Below are positions 45,571 to 53,924 of a stretch of 64,000 nucleotides of DNA, in pieces. The first letter of the stretch is position 1. Every line of letters starts with the position of its first letter. This stretch comes from Streptomyces sp. NBC_01571. GTDB lineage: Bacteria > Actinomycetota > Actinomycetes > Streptomycetales > Streptomycetaceae. The stretch covers positions 5,642,001 through 5,706,000 of the forward strand of contig NZ_JAPEPZ010000001.1 of the NCBI RefSeq assembly GCF_026339875.1, given 5' to 3'. The translations under genes were made by a program, and so were the position numbers. The notes under the pieces were generated by a model. The model was not told where the DNA came from and did not search any database. It worked only from the letters and a program-made list of their open reading frames with translations.

Positions 45571-45844
45571 GAGGGCAGCCTACGTTCTCATTCGCCGGAC
45601 ACGCGTATATGCCTTGGCCTAAGCTGCTCTCAACTGTCACAGCAGTGCGGCCACGTATCAATACGTCCGGAGACCCCGAATCGTTCCGGAGGTTCCCCCA
45701 CTTTTTGGGGAGGTCGTGTCCGAATCAGCCTCATGCGTCACCAGGCGTCCGTTGTGACTCAACTGAACTGTCCCGCTTTGCCGGGATACTCACGTATGTC
45801 CTCAGGTCACTCCCCCGGGTGATCTGCCGCTTACGCATAGTCCG

Positions 45845-45871
45845 TTCGGGCCATTCAAGATTGGGCCCGAA
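45845..45871. promoter_or_regulatory. Inverted repeat upstream of wblA
   Basis: TTCGGGCC and GGCCCGAA are exact complements around 11 bases, about 107-133 bases before the wblA start and near a TTGCGC/TAACGT promoter-like pair (45882-45908). It is a candidate operator; the protein is unknown. Other parts of 45571-45844 show no gene. Confidence 0.4.
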
Positions 45872-45977
45872 GGGGGTGTTGCGCTGTGCCCACCTTCCGT
45901 AACGTCCTCAACTGGCGGCGGTGAATATGCCGCTGCCGCCGTGGGGGAGCCTCGATTCGGGAGAGGACGGCGCCGGT

Positions 45978-46316
45978 ATGGGCTGGGTAACCGACTGGAG
46001 TGCGCAGGCGGCCTGCCGCACTACCGATCCGGATGAACTGTTCGTTCAAGGAGCAGCGCAGAACCGGGCGAAGGCAGTGTGCACCGGATGTCCGGTACGC
46101 ACGGAGTGCCTCGCCGATGCGCTCGACAATCGCGTCGAATTCGGCGTGTGGGGTGGCATGACGGAGCGGGAGCGTCGCGCACTGCTGCGCAGGCGTCCCA
46201 CCGTCACCTCGTGGCGTCGCCTGCTGGAGACCGCGCGTACGGAGTACGAGCGCGGCGCGGGCCTGCTGCCCCTCGACGAGGAAGAGGTGTACGAGCGTTA
46301 CGCGGCGGTGGGCTGA
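45978..46316 (+). CDS. wblA: WhiB-like regulator WblA
   Basis: The 112-residue protein has the four iron-sulfur Cys in WSAQAACRTTDPDELF and KAVCTGCPVRTECLADAL, the WhiB turn GVWGGMTERERRALLRR, and a C-terminal extension ending EEEVYERYAAVG. In Streptomyces WblA is a pleiotropic switch that promotes development and represses antibiotic production. Its 4Fe-4S cluster senses redox state or NO. ATG 45978 (MGWVTDW) is chosen as in known homologues; an in-frame ATG at 45921 would add 19 residues. It lies next to the ArsA pair and the PBP gene, an arrangement I recall from S. coelicolor. Confidence 0.93.
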   Translation: MGWVTDWSAQAACRTTDPDELFVQGAAQNRAKAVCTGCPVRTECLADALDNRVEFGVWGGMTERERRALLRRRPTVTSWRRLLETARTEYERGAGLLPLDEEEVYERYAAVG

Positions 46317-46557
46317 GGTTTCCCTCGGACCACGGCTCCCGGCCACTCGGGGCGCCCTTGCGTGGCGCCCAGGGCCCGTACGGCGTCCACGGGGTGCGGT
46401 TGACCCGTGAGCCGCACGGCACCTCATGGGCCGGCATGGGTGACAGGCGACAACAGGCGACATCTGAAGGTCACACGGGCCGCCGGGAGGCGGACCCATG
46501 GACACCACAGCGGACCCGTAGCGGGTGCGAATCCGGGACGGCCGGTCGCGGCGTCGG

Positions 46558-48147
46558 TCAGACGCCGGGCCCGGGCAGCTCCGGCCGATTGGCCGCGAGC
46601 CGTTCCCCGATGTTCCGCAACCCCGCGAGGTCGTGCACGTCGCCGGGCAGCGCGGCCACTTCGGCCACGGCCACCTCGGGGTGACGCGCGGCGAAGCGGT
46701 CACGGGTGCGCTGCTCGCGGGAGAGCAGCTGCATGCGCTCGGCATGCAGCCTCAGCAGACCTGCGGTGAACTGTTCGACGGTCCGGTCGGTGGCGGTCCG
46801 ACCGGTGGCGGTCCGACCGGTGACGGTCCGGTCGGTGTCCGTGGCGGCGGGGGAGCCTTCGCCGGAGCCGTCGGGAGATTCTGGATCTTCGGGAGCTTCG
46901 GGAACCGATGACGCGGAAGCGGAGGATTCTGAACTACCGTACGTGTCGGGAGAGTTACGAAGTCCAGCTTTCCCGCCCTCCTGATCCACAATGCGGGCCT
47001 CGTCAAGATTTTCTGCAGCCCCGGGGCCAAGATCTTCCGCAGTGTCGGGATCAGTGTCGGGATCGAGATCCTCGGCTGCCGCGGCGTCGAGGTTCTCAGC
47101 GGCCGCGAGTGCCCGTTCGGCGGACAGCTGGGCGGCGCCGCTGCCATGCACCCGGTTGAGGACCAGGCCGGCGAACGGCATGTCCTCGGCGGCCAGCCGC
47201 TCGACGAAGTACGCGGCCTCCCGCAGCGCGTCCCGCTCCGGGGCCGCCACCACCAGGAACGCCGTGCCGGGTGCCTGGAGCAGCTTGTACGTGGCGTCAG
47301 CGCGGGTACGGAAGCCGCCGAACGTGGTGTCCATCGCCGCCACGAACGTCTGCATGTCCTTGAGGAGTTGTCCCCCCAGGAGCTTGCCCAGGGTGCCGGT
47401 CATCATCGACATCCCGACGTTCAGGAACTTCATCCCCGCGCGGCCGCCCAGCTTCGCCGGGGCGGTGAGAAGCCGGATCAGCCTGCCGTCCAGGAAGGAA
47501 CCGAGCCGCTTGGGGGCGTCCAGGAAGTCCAGCGCGGAGCGGGAGGGCGGTGTGTCGACGACGATCAGGTCCCACTCGTCCCGTGCCCGCAGCTGGCCGA
47601 GCTTCTCCATCGCCATGTACTCCTGCGTGCCCGCGAAGCCCGCCGAAAGCGACTGGTAGAAGGGGTTGCTCAGGATCGCGGCGGCCCGCTCGCCGTCCGC
47701 GTGCGCCTCGACGATCTCGTCGAAGGTGCGCTTCATGTCGAGCATCATGGCGTGCAGTTCGCCGCCCGGTGAGTCGTCGATGCCCTTCACCCGGCGGGGA
47801 ATGTTGTCGAGCGAGTCGATGCCCATCGACTGGGCGAGCCGGCGTGCCGGGTCGATCGTGAGGACGACCACCTTGCGGCCCCGCTCGGCCGCGCGCAGCC
47901 CCAGGGCGGCCGCCGTGGTCGTCTTGCCGACGCCACCCGACCCGCAGCACACCACGATGCGGGTCCCCGGGTCGTCGAGCAGCGGATCGACGTCCAGGAC
48001 ACGGGTGGAGCCGATTCCGCGGACCGGGTCCTGTTTCCGGCCCTGATCGGGCTTGCGGGCCGGGTCGTGCGTTCGGGCGGAGTCGCCGGTGCCGGCTGAG
48101 TCGCCGGAGTGGGCGGAGTCGTGGGCGCGGGCCGGGTCCGGACTCAT
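46558..48147 (-). CDS. ArsA-like ATPase, large subunit with altered signature lysine
   Basis: The 529-residue protein has a long low-complexity N-terminus. Its Walker A (VVCCGSGGVGKTTT, residue ~65) has Ser where ArsA/MinD ATPases have the signature Lys of KGGxGKT. Switch and Walker B regions follow (VVVLTIDPARRLAQSMG, LIVVDTPPSRSALDFLDAP), with a VAAPERDALREA nucleotide loop. A disordered Asp/Glu/Ala repeat stretch (residues ~370-450) precedes the helical end. It is coupled by an ATGA overlap to the smaller ArsA gene, so the two likely form a heterodimer. Confidence 0.85.
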   Translation of the reverse strand: MSPDPARAHDSAHSGDSAGTGDSARTHDPARKPDQGRKQDPVRGIGSTRVLDVDPLLDDPGTRIVVCCGSGGVGKTTTAAALGLRAAERGRKVVVLTIDPARRLAQSMGIDSLDNIPRRVKGIDDSPGGELHAMMLDMKRTFDEIVEAHADGERAAAILSNPFYQSLSAGFAGTQEYMAMEKLGQLRARDEWDLIVVDTPPSRSALDFLDAPKRLGSFLDGRLIRLLTAPAKLGGRAGMKFLNVGMSMMTGTLGKLLGGQLLKDMQTFVAAMDTTFGGFRTRADATYKLLQAPGTAFLVVAAPERDALREAAYFVERLAAEDMPFAGLVLNRVHGSGAAQLSAERALAAAENLDAAAAEDLDPDTDPDTAEDLGPGAAENLDEARIVDQEGGKAGLRNSPDTYGSSESSASASSVPEAPEDPESPDGSGEGSPAATDTDRTVTGRTATGRTATDRTVEQFTAGLLRLHAERMQLLSREQRTRDRFAARHPEVAVAEVAALPGDVHDLAGLRNIGERLAANRPELPGPGV

Positions 48148-49121
48148 GAGATCCCTTGCTGACGCAGTTCCTTGGCCAGTTGGTACAGGCCCGCCAGGTC
48201 CATTCCCTCGGCGAGCAACGGGAGCTCGTGCAGCGGCAGGTCCTGGTCGGTGAGGACGGCCCGCTGCTCGCGCTCCAGGGTGTGCCGCTCGGCGTACTCC
48301 TCCGCCTGCTCCAGGAGGGGGTCGACGAGCCGCTCGGCGTTCCCGCCGCGGCGGGAACCGCCCAGCCCGGCGGCGGAGAGCGACTTGGCGACGGCACTGC
48401 GCGCCACGGCGCCCGTGAGCTCCAGGTCGACGTCGTCGAGGAGCGCGGGCCGCACCATGTTCACGATGATCCGCCCGACCGGCAGCTGTGCCGTCCGCAG
48501 CTCGGCGATGCCGTCCGCGGTCTCCTGGACGGGCATCTCCTCGAGCAGCGTCACCAAGTGCACGGCCGTCTCCGGAGACTTGAGGACGCGCATCACGGCC
48601 TGTGCCTGATTGTGTATCGGGCCGATCTTGGCCAGCCCGGCGACCTCGTTGTTGACGTTCAGGAACCGCGTGATCCGCCCTGTGGGCGGCGCGTCCATGA
48701 TGACGTAGTCGTAGGCGAAGCGGCCGCTCTTGTCCTTCCTGCGCACGGCTTCGCACGCCTTGCCCGTCAGGAGCACGTCCCTGACGCCGGGCGCGATGGT
48801 GGTCGCGAAGTCGATGGCGCCGAGCTTCTTCAGGGCCCGTCCGGCGCTCCCCAGTTTGTAGAACATCTGGAGGTAGTCCAGGAGGGCCAGTTCGGGGTCT
48901 ATGGCGAGGGCGTACACCTCCCCGCCCCCTGGAGCGACGGCGATCTTCCGCTCCTCGTAGGGCAGCGCTTCTGTCTCGAAGAGCTGCGCGATGCCCTGTC
49001 TGCCCTCGACCTCGACGAGGAGGGTGCGCTTGCCCTCTGTAGCGAGGGCGAGCGCGAGGGCCGCGGCTACCGTGGTCTTGCCGGTACCGCCCTTGCCGCT
49101 GACGACCTGGAGCCTGCTCAC
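48144..49121 (-). CDS. ArsA-like ATPase, small subunit
   Basis: The 325-residue protein has a complete deviant Walker A (VVSGKGGTGKTTVAAALALA) at residue 7. Also visible are LLVEVEGRQGIAQLFE, VIMDAPPTGRITRFLNV and VTLLEEMPVQETADGIAELR. It lacks the Cys sites of arsenite pumps, so it is probably a Get3/ArsA-type chaperone-like ATPase rather than an arsenic transporter. GTG 49121 directly precedes the P-loop. It is the first gene of a two-gene unit with the 46558 ATPase. Confidence 0.87.
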   Translation of the reverse strand: MSRLQVVSGKGGTGKTTVAAALALALATEGKRTLLVEVEGRQGIAQLFETEALPYEERKIAVAPGGGEVYALAIDPELALLDYLQMFYKLGSAGRALKKLGAIDFATTIAPGVRDVLLTGKACEAVRRKDKSGRFAYDYVIMDAPPTGRITRFLNVNNEVAGLAKIGPIHNQAQAVMRVLKSPETAVHLVTLLEEMPVQETADGIAELRTAQLPVGRIIVNMVRPALLDDVDLELTGAVARSAVAKSLSAAGLGGSRRGGNAERLVDPLLEQAEEYAERHTLEREQRAVLTDQDLPLHELPLLAEGMDLAGLYQLAKELRQQGIS

Positions 49122-49216
49122 GTCTTCGAGCCTAACCAGTCCACCGCCGGAGTACGCAGGAGGCTGTGGACAACGTGCGCGCGAGGCCCTCCGCGGCAAC
49201 GGCTACAGTCGGCCAC

Positions 49217-49378
49217 ATGACCAAGTGGGAATACGCAACCGTGCCGCTGCTCGTCCATGCCACGAAGCAGATTCTGGACACCTGGGGCGAGGACGGCTGG
49301 GAGCTTGTCCAGGTCGTGCCCGGGCCGAACAACCCCGAGCAGCTGGTGGCCTACCTGAAGCGGGAGAGGTCGGCATGA
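49217..49378 (+). CDS. DUF4177 small protein (53 aa)
   Basis: The protein has 53 residues: MTKWEYATVPLLVHATKQIL, then DTWGEDGWELVQVVPGP and LVAYLKRER. The W-E-Y start and GWELVQV core define DUF4177. Its stop overlaps the RidA start (ATGA). The role is unknown; this protein and RidA are often coupled in actinomycetes. Confidence 0.9.
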   Translation: MTKWEYATVPLLVHATKQILDTWGEDGWELVQVVPGPNNPEQLVAYLKRERSA

Positions 49379-49845
49379 GCGGCGCCGTCGAGTCGAAGCT
49401 CGCGGAGCTCGGGCTGACCCTGCCGGACGTCGTCCCGCCGCTGGCCGCGTACCAGCCGGCCGTCCGGTCCGGTGTGTACGTGTACACGTCCGGCCAGCTC
49501 CCGATGGTGGACGGCAAGCTGCCGGTGACCGGCAAGGTGGGAGCGGAGGTCACGGCCGAGGAGGCCAAGGACCTGGCCCGCATCTGCGCGCTGAACGCGT
49601 TGGCCGCGGTCAAGTCCGTCGCGGGCGACCTGGACCGTGTCGCGCGGGTCGTGAAGGTCGTCGGCTTCGTAGCCTCGGCCTCCGACTTCATCGGTCAGCC
49701 CGGTGTGGTGAACGGGGCCAGTGAGCTGCTCGGCGCGGTTCTCGGCGACAAGGGTGTGCACGCGCGCAGTGCCGTCGGGGTGGCGGTGCTGCCGCTGGAC
49801 GCGCCGGTGGAGGTCGAGATCCAGGTGGAGCTGACGGAGGCGTAG
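49375..49845 (+). CDS. RidA-family enamine/imine deaminase
   Basis: The 156-residue protein has LAAYQPAVRSGVYVYTSGQLPMVDG, the conserved LNALAAVKSVAGDLDRVARVVKVVGFV and HARSAVGVAVLPLDAPVEVEIQVEL with the active-site Arg. RidA proteins hydrolyse reactive enamine or imine intermediates of amino acid metabolism. It is coupled to the DUF4177 gene. Confidence 0.92.
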   Translation: MSGAVESKLAELGLTLPDVVPPLAAYQPAVRSGVYVYTSGQLPMVDGKLPVTGKVGAEVTAEEAKDLARICALNALAAVKSVAGDLDRVARVVKVVGFVASASDFIGQPGVVNGASELLGAVLGDKGVHARSAVGVAVLPLDAPVEVEIQVELTEA

Positions 49846-50039
49846 GCCCTCCGGGCGGGCGGGGAGGGGTGTGCCCTGGGCCCAGGGTTCCTCGCCTGCG
49901 CCGTCCCCGCCCGTCCCGTACCCGGGGGACGGGACGGGTAGGGGCGGCGAGGGCGGAGAACCTGCCCGTCGGCCCGGTGGTCGCCCTTGATCGACCGGGG
50001 CCCCTCGAACATTCGCCCGGCTCGGGATAGCCTCCGGCC

Positions 50040-50909
50040 ATGGCGAATGGGCAGTGGTATCCACCGGAATGGCCCGAGCGGATCCGCGCGCTCGCGGAGG
50101 GCACGCTGACACCCGTGCCCCCCAGGCGGGCCGCCACCGTCATGCTGCTCAAGGACACCGACGCCACCCCTGTGGTGCACATGCTGCGCAGACGCACCAC
50201 CATGGCCTTCGCCGGAGGCGCGTACGCGTATCCGGGCGGCGGCGTGGACCCCCGCGACGACGATCACCACATCCGCTGGGCGGGCCCCACGCGCGCGTGG
50301 TGGGCCGACAGGCTCGGAGTCGACGAGACGTCCGCCCAGGCGGTCGTCTGCGCCGCGGTCCGCGAGACGTACGAGGAGGCCGGCGTCCTCCTGGCCGGCC
50401 CCACGCCGGACACGGTGGTCGGCGACACCACCGGCGACGAGTGGGAGGCGGACCGCGCAGCCCTGGTCGCCCGGGACCTCTCCTTCGCCGAGTTCCTCGA
50501 CCGCAGGGGCCTGGTCCTCAGATCCGACCTCCTGGGCGTCTGGACCCGCTGGATCACCCCGGAGTTCGAGACCCGTCGCTACGACACCTGGTTCTTCGTG
50601 GCCGCCCTCCCGGACGGGCAGCGCACCCGCAACGCCTCCACGGAGGCCGACCGCACCGTGTGGATCCGCCCCGCGGACGCGGCGGACGGATACGACAAGG
50701 GCGAGCTCCTGATGATGCCGCCGACCGTCGCGACCCTGCGCCAGCTGATCCCGTACGACAGCGCGGCCGACGTCCTCGCCGCCGCACCCGCCCGCGATCT
50801 GACGCCCGTCCTGGCCAGGGCCCGTCTGGAGAACGGCGAAGTGGTCCTCGCCTGGCCCGGTCACGACGAGTTCACCAAGCACGTCCCCACCGGTGGAGCC
50901 CCGGCATGA
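50040..50909 (+). CDS. Nudix hydrolase with internal insertion (NUDT19-like)
   Basis: The 289-residue protein has the Nudix element split as usual: AYAYPGGGVDPRD, an insert, then CAAVRETYEEAGVLL, containing the catalytic REx2EE. WTRWITPEFETRRYDTWFFVAAL is typical of the family acting on CoA and related diphosphates. It overlaps the MBL gene by ATGA. The upstream gap 49846-50039 carries a GGGACGGGTAGGGGCGGCGAGGGCGGAG copy of a Streptomyces repeat. Confidence 0.88.
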   Translation: MANGQWYPPEWPERIRALAEGTLTPVPPRRAATVMLLKDTDATPVVHMLRRRTTMAFAGGAYAYPGGGVDPRDDDHHIRWAGPTRAWWADRLGVDETSAQAVVCAAVRETYEEAGVLLAGPTPDTVVGDTTGDEWEADRAALVARDLSFAEFLDRRGLVLRSDLLGVWTRWITPEFETRRYDTWFFVAALPDGQRTRNASTEADRTVWIRPADAADGYDKGELLMMPPTVATLRQLIPYDSAADVLAAAPARDLTPVLARARLENGEVVLAWPGHDEFTKHVPTGGAPA

Positions 50910-51736
50910 CCGACGCCGCCGCCCTCCCCGGCCAGCCGCGAGGCGGGATCCTCTCCGGCCCCGCCACCCCGCGCGCCGTGAACGTACTGGCCCCCAACGC
51001 GTCCGCGATGACCCTGGACGGCACCAACACCTGGATCGTCTCGGAGCCGGACTCCGAACTCGCGGTGGTGATCGACCCCGGACCGCTGGACGACGTACAC
51101 CTGCGCGCGGTGGTCGACACGGCCGAGAAGGCCGGGAAGCGGGTCGCGCTGACCCTGCTGACCCACGGGCACCCCGATCACGCGGAGGGCGCCGCGTCGT
51201 TCGCCGAGCTGACGGGGACGAAGGTACGGGCGCTGGACCCGGCGCTGCGGCTCGGGGACGAGGGACTGGCGCACGGCGACGTCGTCGTCGTGGGCGGTCT
51301 CGAACTGCGCGTGGTCCCGACCCCCGGGCACACCGCCGACTCGCTGTGCTTCCATCTCCCGGCCGATCGGGCCGTCCTGACGGGTGACACCATCCTCGGC
51401 CGCGGTACGACCGTCGTGGCCCACCCTGACGGCCGCCTGGGCGACTATCTCGACTCGCTGCGGCGGCTGCGCTCGCTCGCGGTCGACGACGGGGTGCACA
51501 CGGTCCTGCCCGGCCACGGGCCCGTGCTCGAGGACGCCCAGGGTGCCGTCGAGTTCTACCTCGCCCACCGAGCCCATCGCCTCGCCCAGGTCGAGACGGC
51601 GGTCGAGAACGGTTACAGGTCGCCGCACCAGGTCGTCGCGCACGTCTACGCGGACGTGGACCGTTCACTGTGGCCCGCCGCCGAACTCTCCGTCCGGGCA
51701 CAGATGGACTACCTGAGGGAGCACGGCCTGATCTAG
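50906..51736 (+). CDS. MBL-fold metallohydrolase (LACTB2-like)
   Basis: The 276-residue protein has the dinuclear zinc motif LLTHGHPDHAEGAAS near residue 92, then VVPTPGHTADSLCF, VLTGDTILGRGTT and VLPGHGPVLEDA. The C-terminal winged-helix-like part (VETAVENGYRSPHQVVAHVYAD) matches LACTB2-type hydrolases. The substrate is unknown; coupling to the Nudix gene suggests clean-up of thioester or nucleotide compounds. Confidence 0.9.
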   Translation: MTDAAALPGQPRGGILSGPATPRAVNVLAPNASAMTLDGTNTWIVSEPDSELAVVIDPGPLDDVHLRAVVDTAEKAGKRVALTLLTHGHPDHAEGAASFAELTGTKVRALDPALRLGDEGLAHGDVVVVGGLELRVVPTPGHTADSLCFHLPADRAVLTGDTILGRGTTVVAHPDGRLGDYLDSLRRLRSLAVDDGVHTVLPGHGPVLEDAQGAVEFYLAHRAHRLAQVETAVENGYRSPHQVVAHVYADVDRSLWPAAELSVRAQMDYLREHGLI

Positions 51737-51821
51737 GCCGGTCGGCCGTGGGCCGGTCCGAGCCGCTCGACCGCGGCCTGAACCGGTCGGAGGACCGGTG
51801 CTTCTGCCCGCGGGACCGGAC

Positions 51822-51859
51822 ACACATGGGGCCCCGCCGTACGGCGGGGCCCCATGTGT
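51822..51859. terminator. Bidirectional terminator between MBL and crp genes
   Basis: ACACATGGGGCCCCGCCGT is followed directly by its exact complement (19 of 19). It serves both convergent genes. Confidence 0.85.
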
Positions 51860-51886
51860 TCACTCACGTGCGAACGGCGAGGCCGG

Positions 51887-52561
51887 TCAGCGGGAACGCT
51901 TTGCGAGGCGCTCCACGTCCAGCAGGATCACCGCGCGGGCCTCCAGGCGCAGCCAGCCGCGGCCCGCGAAGTCGGCGAGCGCCTTGTTGACCGTCTCGCG
52001 GGACGCGCCGACCAGTTGGGCCAGCTCCTCCTGCGTCAGGTCGTGGACGACGTGGATGCCCTCCTCCGACTGCACGCCGAAGCGGCGGGAGAGGTCCAGG
52101 AGCGCGCGGGCCACCCGGCCGGGCACGTCCGAGAAGACCAGGTCGGACATCTGGTCGTTGGTCTTGCGCAGGCGGCGGGCGACGGCGCGCAGCAGGGCGG
52201 CGGCCACCTCGGGGCGCGCGTTCAGCCAGGGCTGGAGGTCGCCGTGGCCGAGGCCCAGCAGCTTGACCTCGGTCAGCGCGGAGGCGGTCGCCGTGCGCGG
52301 GCCCGGGTCGAACAGCGACAGCTCGCCGATCAGCTCACCGGGGCCGAGGACGGCCAGCATGTTCTCCCGGCCGTCGGGGGAGGTGCGATGGAGCTTCACC
52401 TTGCCCTCGGTGACCACGTAGAGGCGGTCCCCGGGGTCGCCCTCGTGGAAGAGAGCGTCGCCGCGTGCGAGCGTCACCTCACTCATGGAGGCGCGGAGCT
52501 CCGCGGCCTGCTCGTCATCGAGCGCCGCGAAGAGCGGGGCGCGCCGCAGAACGTCGTCCAC
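51887..52561 (-). CDS. crp: Crp/Fnr-family regulator Crp
   Basis: The 224-residue protein has a cNMP-binding beta-roll ([48 protein letters not shown]) and a winged helix-turn-helix ([30 protein letters not shown]). In Streptomyces Crp is a global regulator of germination, development and antibiotic production. GTG 52561 has AAGGAG eight bases upstream. A site matching the Streptomyces Crp consensus lies at 52652-52665 in its own promoter region, which suggests autoregulation. It is divergent from nth. Confidence 0.95.
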   Translation of the reverse strand: MDDVLRRAPLFAALDDEQAAELRASMSEVTLARGDALFHEGDPGDRLYVVTEGKVKLHRTSPDGRENMLAVLGPGELIGELSLFDPGPRTATASALTEVKLLGLGHGDLQPWLNARPEVAAALLRAVARRLRKTNDQMSDLVFSDVPGRVARALLDLSRRFGVQSEEGIHVVHDLTQEELAQLVGASRETVNKALADFAGRGWLRLEARAVILLDVERLAKRSR

Positions 52562-52651
52562 GAGTTCTCTCCTTGTCGACCTGCTCAGGGGATCTTGCTC
52601 CCCCGTGGTACCAGGGGAGCGTGTTCCCCATCTTGCTGGACAGTCCAAACA

Positions 52652-52665
52652 GTGTGATCAGTCAC
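52652..52665. promoter_or_regulatory. Crp-binding site in the crp-nth intergenic region
   Basis: GTG-TGATCA-GTCAC fits the consensus GTG-N6-GNCAC exactly. It is 91-104 bases upstream of the crp start and about 200 bases upstream of nth. Confidence 0.6.
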
Positions 52666-52863
52666 AAGTCTGCCGTACGGGCGTCGCGGGCAGTGCGGCA
52701 GGGGGCCAATTGGAGGCTGATCTTCTGGGTCCGGGGCGGATGTCGGTGCTGGGCTCTAGGCTGGCCGGGTGTCCAAATCGCCGGTAGAGCACAGGCCAAG
52801 GGGGCTGGGCGGATGGTTGTACGTCGCGATTCCGCTGTGGGCGAACAGGGCCCCGATGGAAGC

Positions 52864-53871
52864 ATGAAATCGACAAAAGTGACAGATCCGGCGCCGGTGA
52901 AACCGGCGGTGAAGAAGGCCGCCAAAAAGGCGACAGCCGCGACGAAGAAGGCGACCGCAACGGTCAAGAAGGTGACGGCGACGACCAAGAAGGCCACATC
53001 CTCGAAGGCCGCTGCGAAGAAGACGGCTGCCGTGAAGAAGGCGGCTCCCGGCAAGGCCGTCGCCATGAAGACGGCTGCCGTCAAGAAGCCGCTCGTCGCC
53101 GAGCCGTCCACCGCCCTCGTCCGCAGAGCCCGCCGTATCAACCGCGAACTCGCCGAGGTGTACCCGTACGCCCACCCGGAACTGGATTTCGAGAACGCCT
53201 TCCAGCTGGTCGTCGCCACGGTCCTGTCGGCGCAGACGACCGACCTGCGGGTGAACCAGACCACCCCGGCGCTCTTCGCCAAGTACCCCACCCCCGAGGA
53301 TCTCGCCGCCGCGAACCCCGAGGAGGTCGAGGAGATCCTGCGGCCGACGGGCTTCTTCCGGGCCAAGACCAAGGCGGTGATAGGGCTCTCCAAGGCGTTG
53401 GCGGAGGAGTTCGGGGGCGAGGTCCCCGGCCGTCTCGAAGACCTCGTCAAACTGCCGGGCGTGGGTCGCAAAACGGCCTTCGTGGTGCTCGGGAACGCCT
53501 TCGGACGCCCGGGCATCACCGTGGACACCCATTTCCAGCGGCTCGTACGCCGCTGGCAGTGGACCGACGAGACGGAGCCCGACAAGATCGAGGCCGCCGT
53601 CGGCGCGCTCTTCCCGAAGAGCGAGTGGACGATGCTCTCCCACCACGTGATCTTCCACGGCCGCCGTATCTGTCACGCCCGCAGGCCCGCGTGCGGCGCG
53701 TGCCCCATCGCCCCGCTCTGCCCGGCGTACGGGGAGGGCGAGACGGACCCGGAGAAGGCGCGCAAGCTTCTGAAGTACGAGAAGGGCGGCTACCCCGGTC
53801 AGCGGCTCAACCCCCCGCAGGCCTACCTCGACGCGGGCGGCATTCCGGCACCCCCGCTGGGCGCCGGATGA
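52864..53871 (+). CDS. nth: Endonuclease III with a Lys/Ala-rich N-terminal tail
   Basis: The 335-residue protein opens with a histone-H1-like tail of ~70 residues ([20 protein letters not shown]...). The DNA glycosylase/AP lyase follows: [15 protein letters not shown], the helix-hairpin-helix [17 protein letters not shown] with the catalytic Lys, the Asp in [10 protein letters not shown], and the 4Fe-4S cluster Cys in [17 protein letters not shown]. It removes oxidised pyrimidines. The start is ATG 52864 or in-frame ATG 52813. The stop overlaps a mini-ORF. Confidence 0.93.
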   Translation: MKSTKVTDPAPVKPAVKKAAKKATAATKKATATVKKVTATTKKATSSKAAAKKTAAVKKAAPGKAVAMKTAAVKKPLVAEPSTALVRRARRINRELAEVYPYAHPELDFENAFQLVVATVLSAQTTDLRVNQTTPALFAKYPTPEDLAAANPEEVEEILRPTGFFRAKTKAVIGLSKALAEEFGGEVPGRLEDLVKLPGVGRKTAFVVLGNAFGRPGITVDTHFQRLVRRWQWTDETEPDKIEAAVGALFPKSEWTMLSHHVIFHGRRICHARRPACGACPIAPLCPAYGEGETDPEKARKLLKYEKGGYPGQRLNPPQAYLDAGGIPAPPLGAG

Positions 53872-53924
53872 CGGCGGGCACGACACCGGCCGGTGCGGTG
53901 GGAACGGAACGGGGGTGGCGATGA
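53868..53924 (+). CDS. 18-codon mini-ORF bridging nth and the Nudix gene
   Basis: ATG 53868 overlaps the nth TGA, and the frame ([18 protein letters not shown]) ends in a TGA that overlaps the ATG of the next gene at 53921. Both junctions are ATGA, so a ribosome could be handed along all three frames. It may be a coupling device rather than a functional peptide. Confidence 0.4.
   Translation: MTAGTTPAGAVGTERGWR

Noticed and set aside
48144..49121. Arsenite efflux ATPase
   Set aside because: The Cys metal sites and an ArsB partner are missing; the call is kept at ArsA-like family level.
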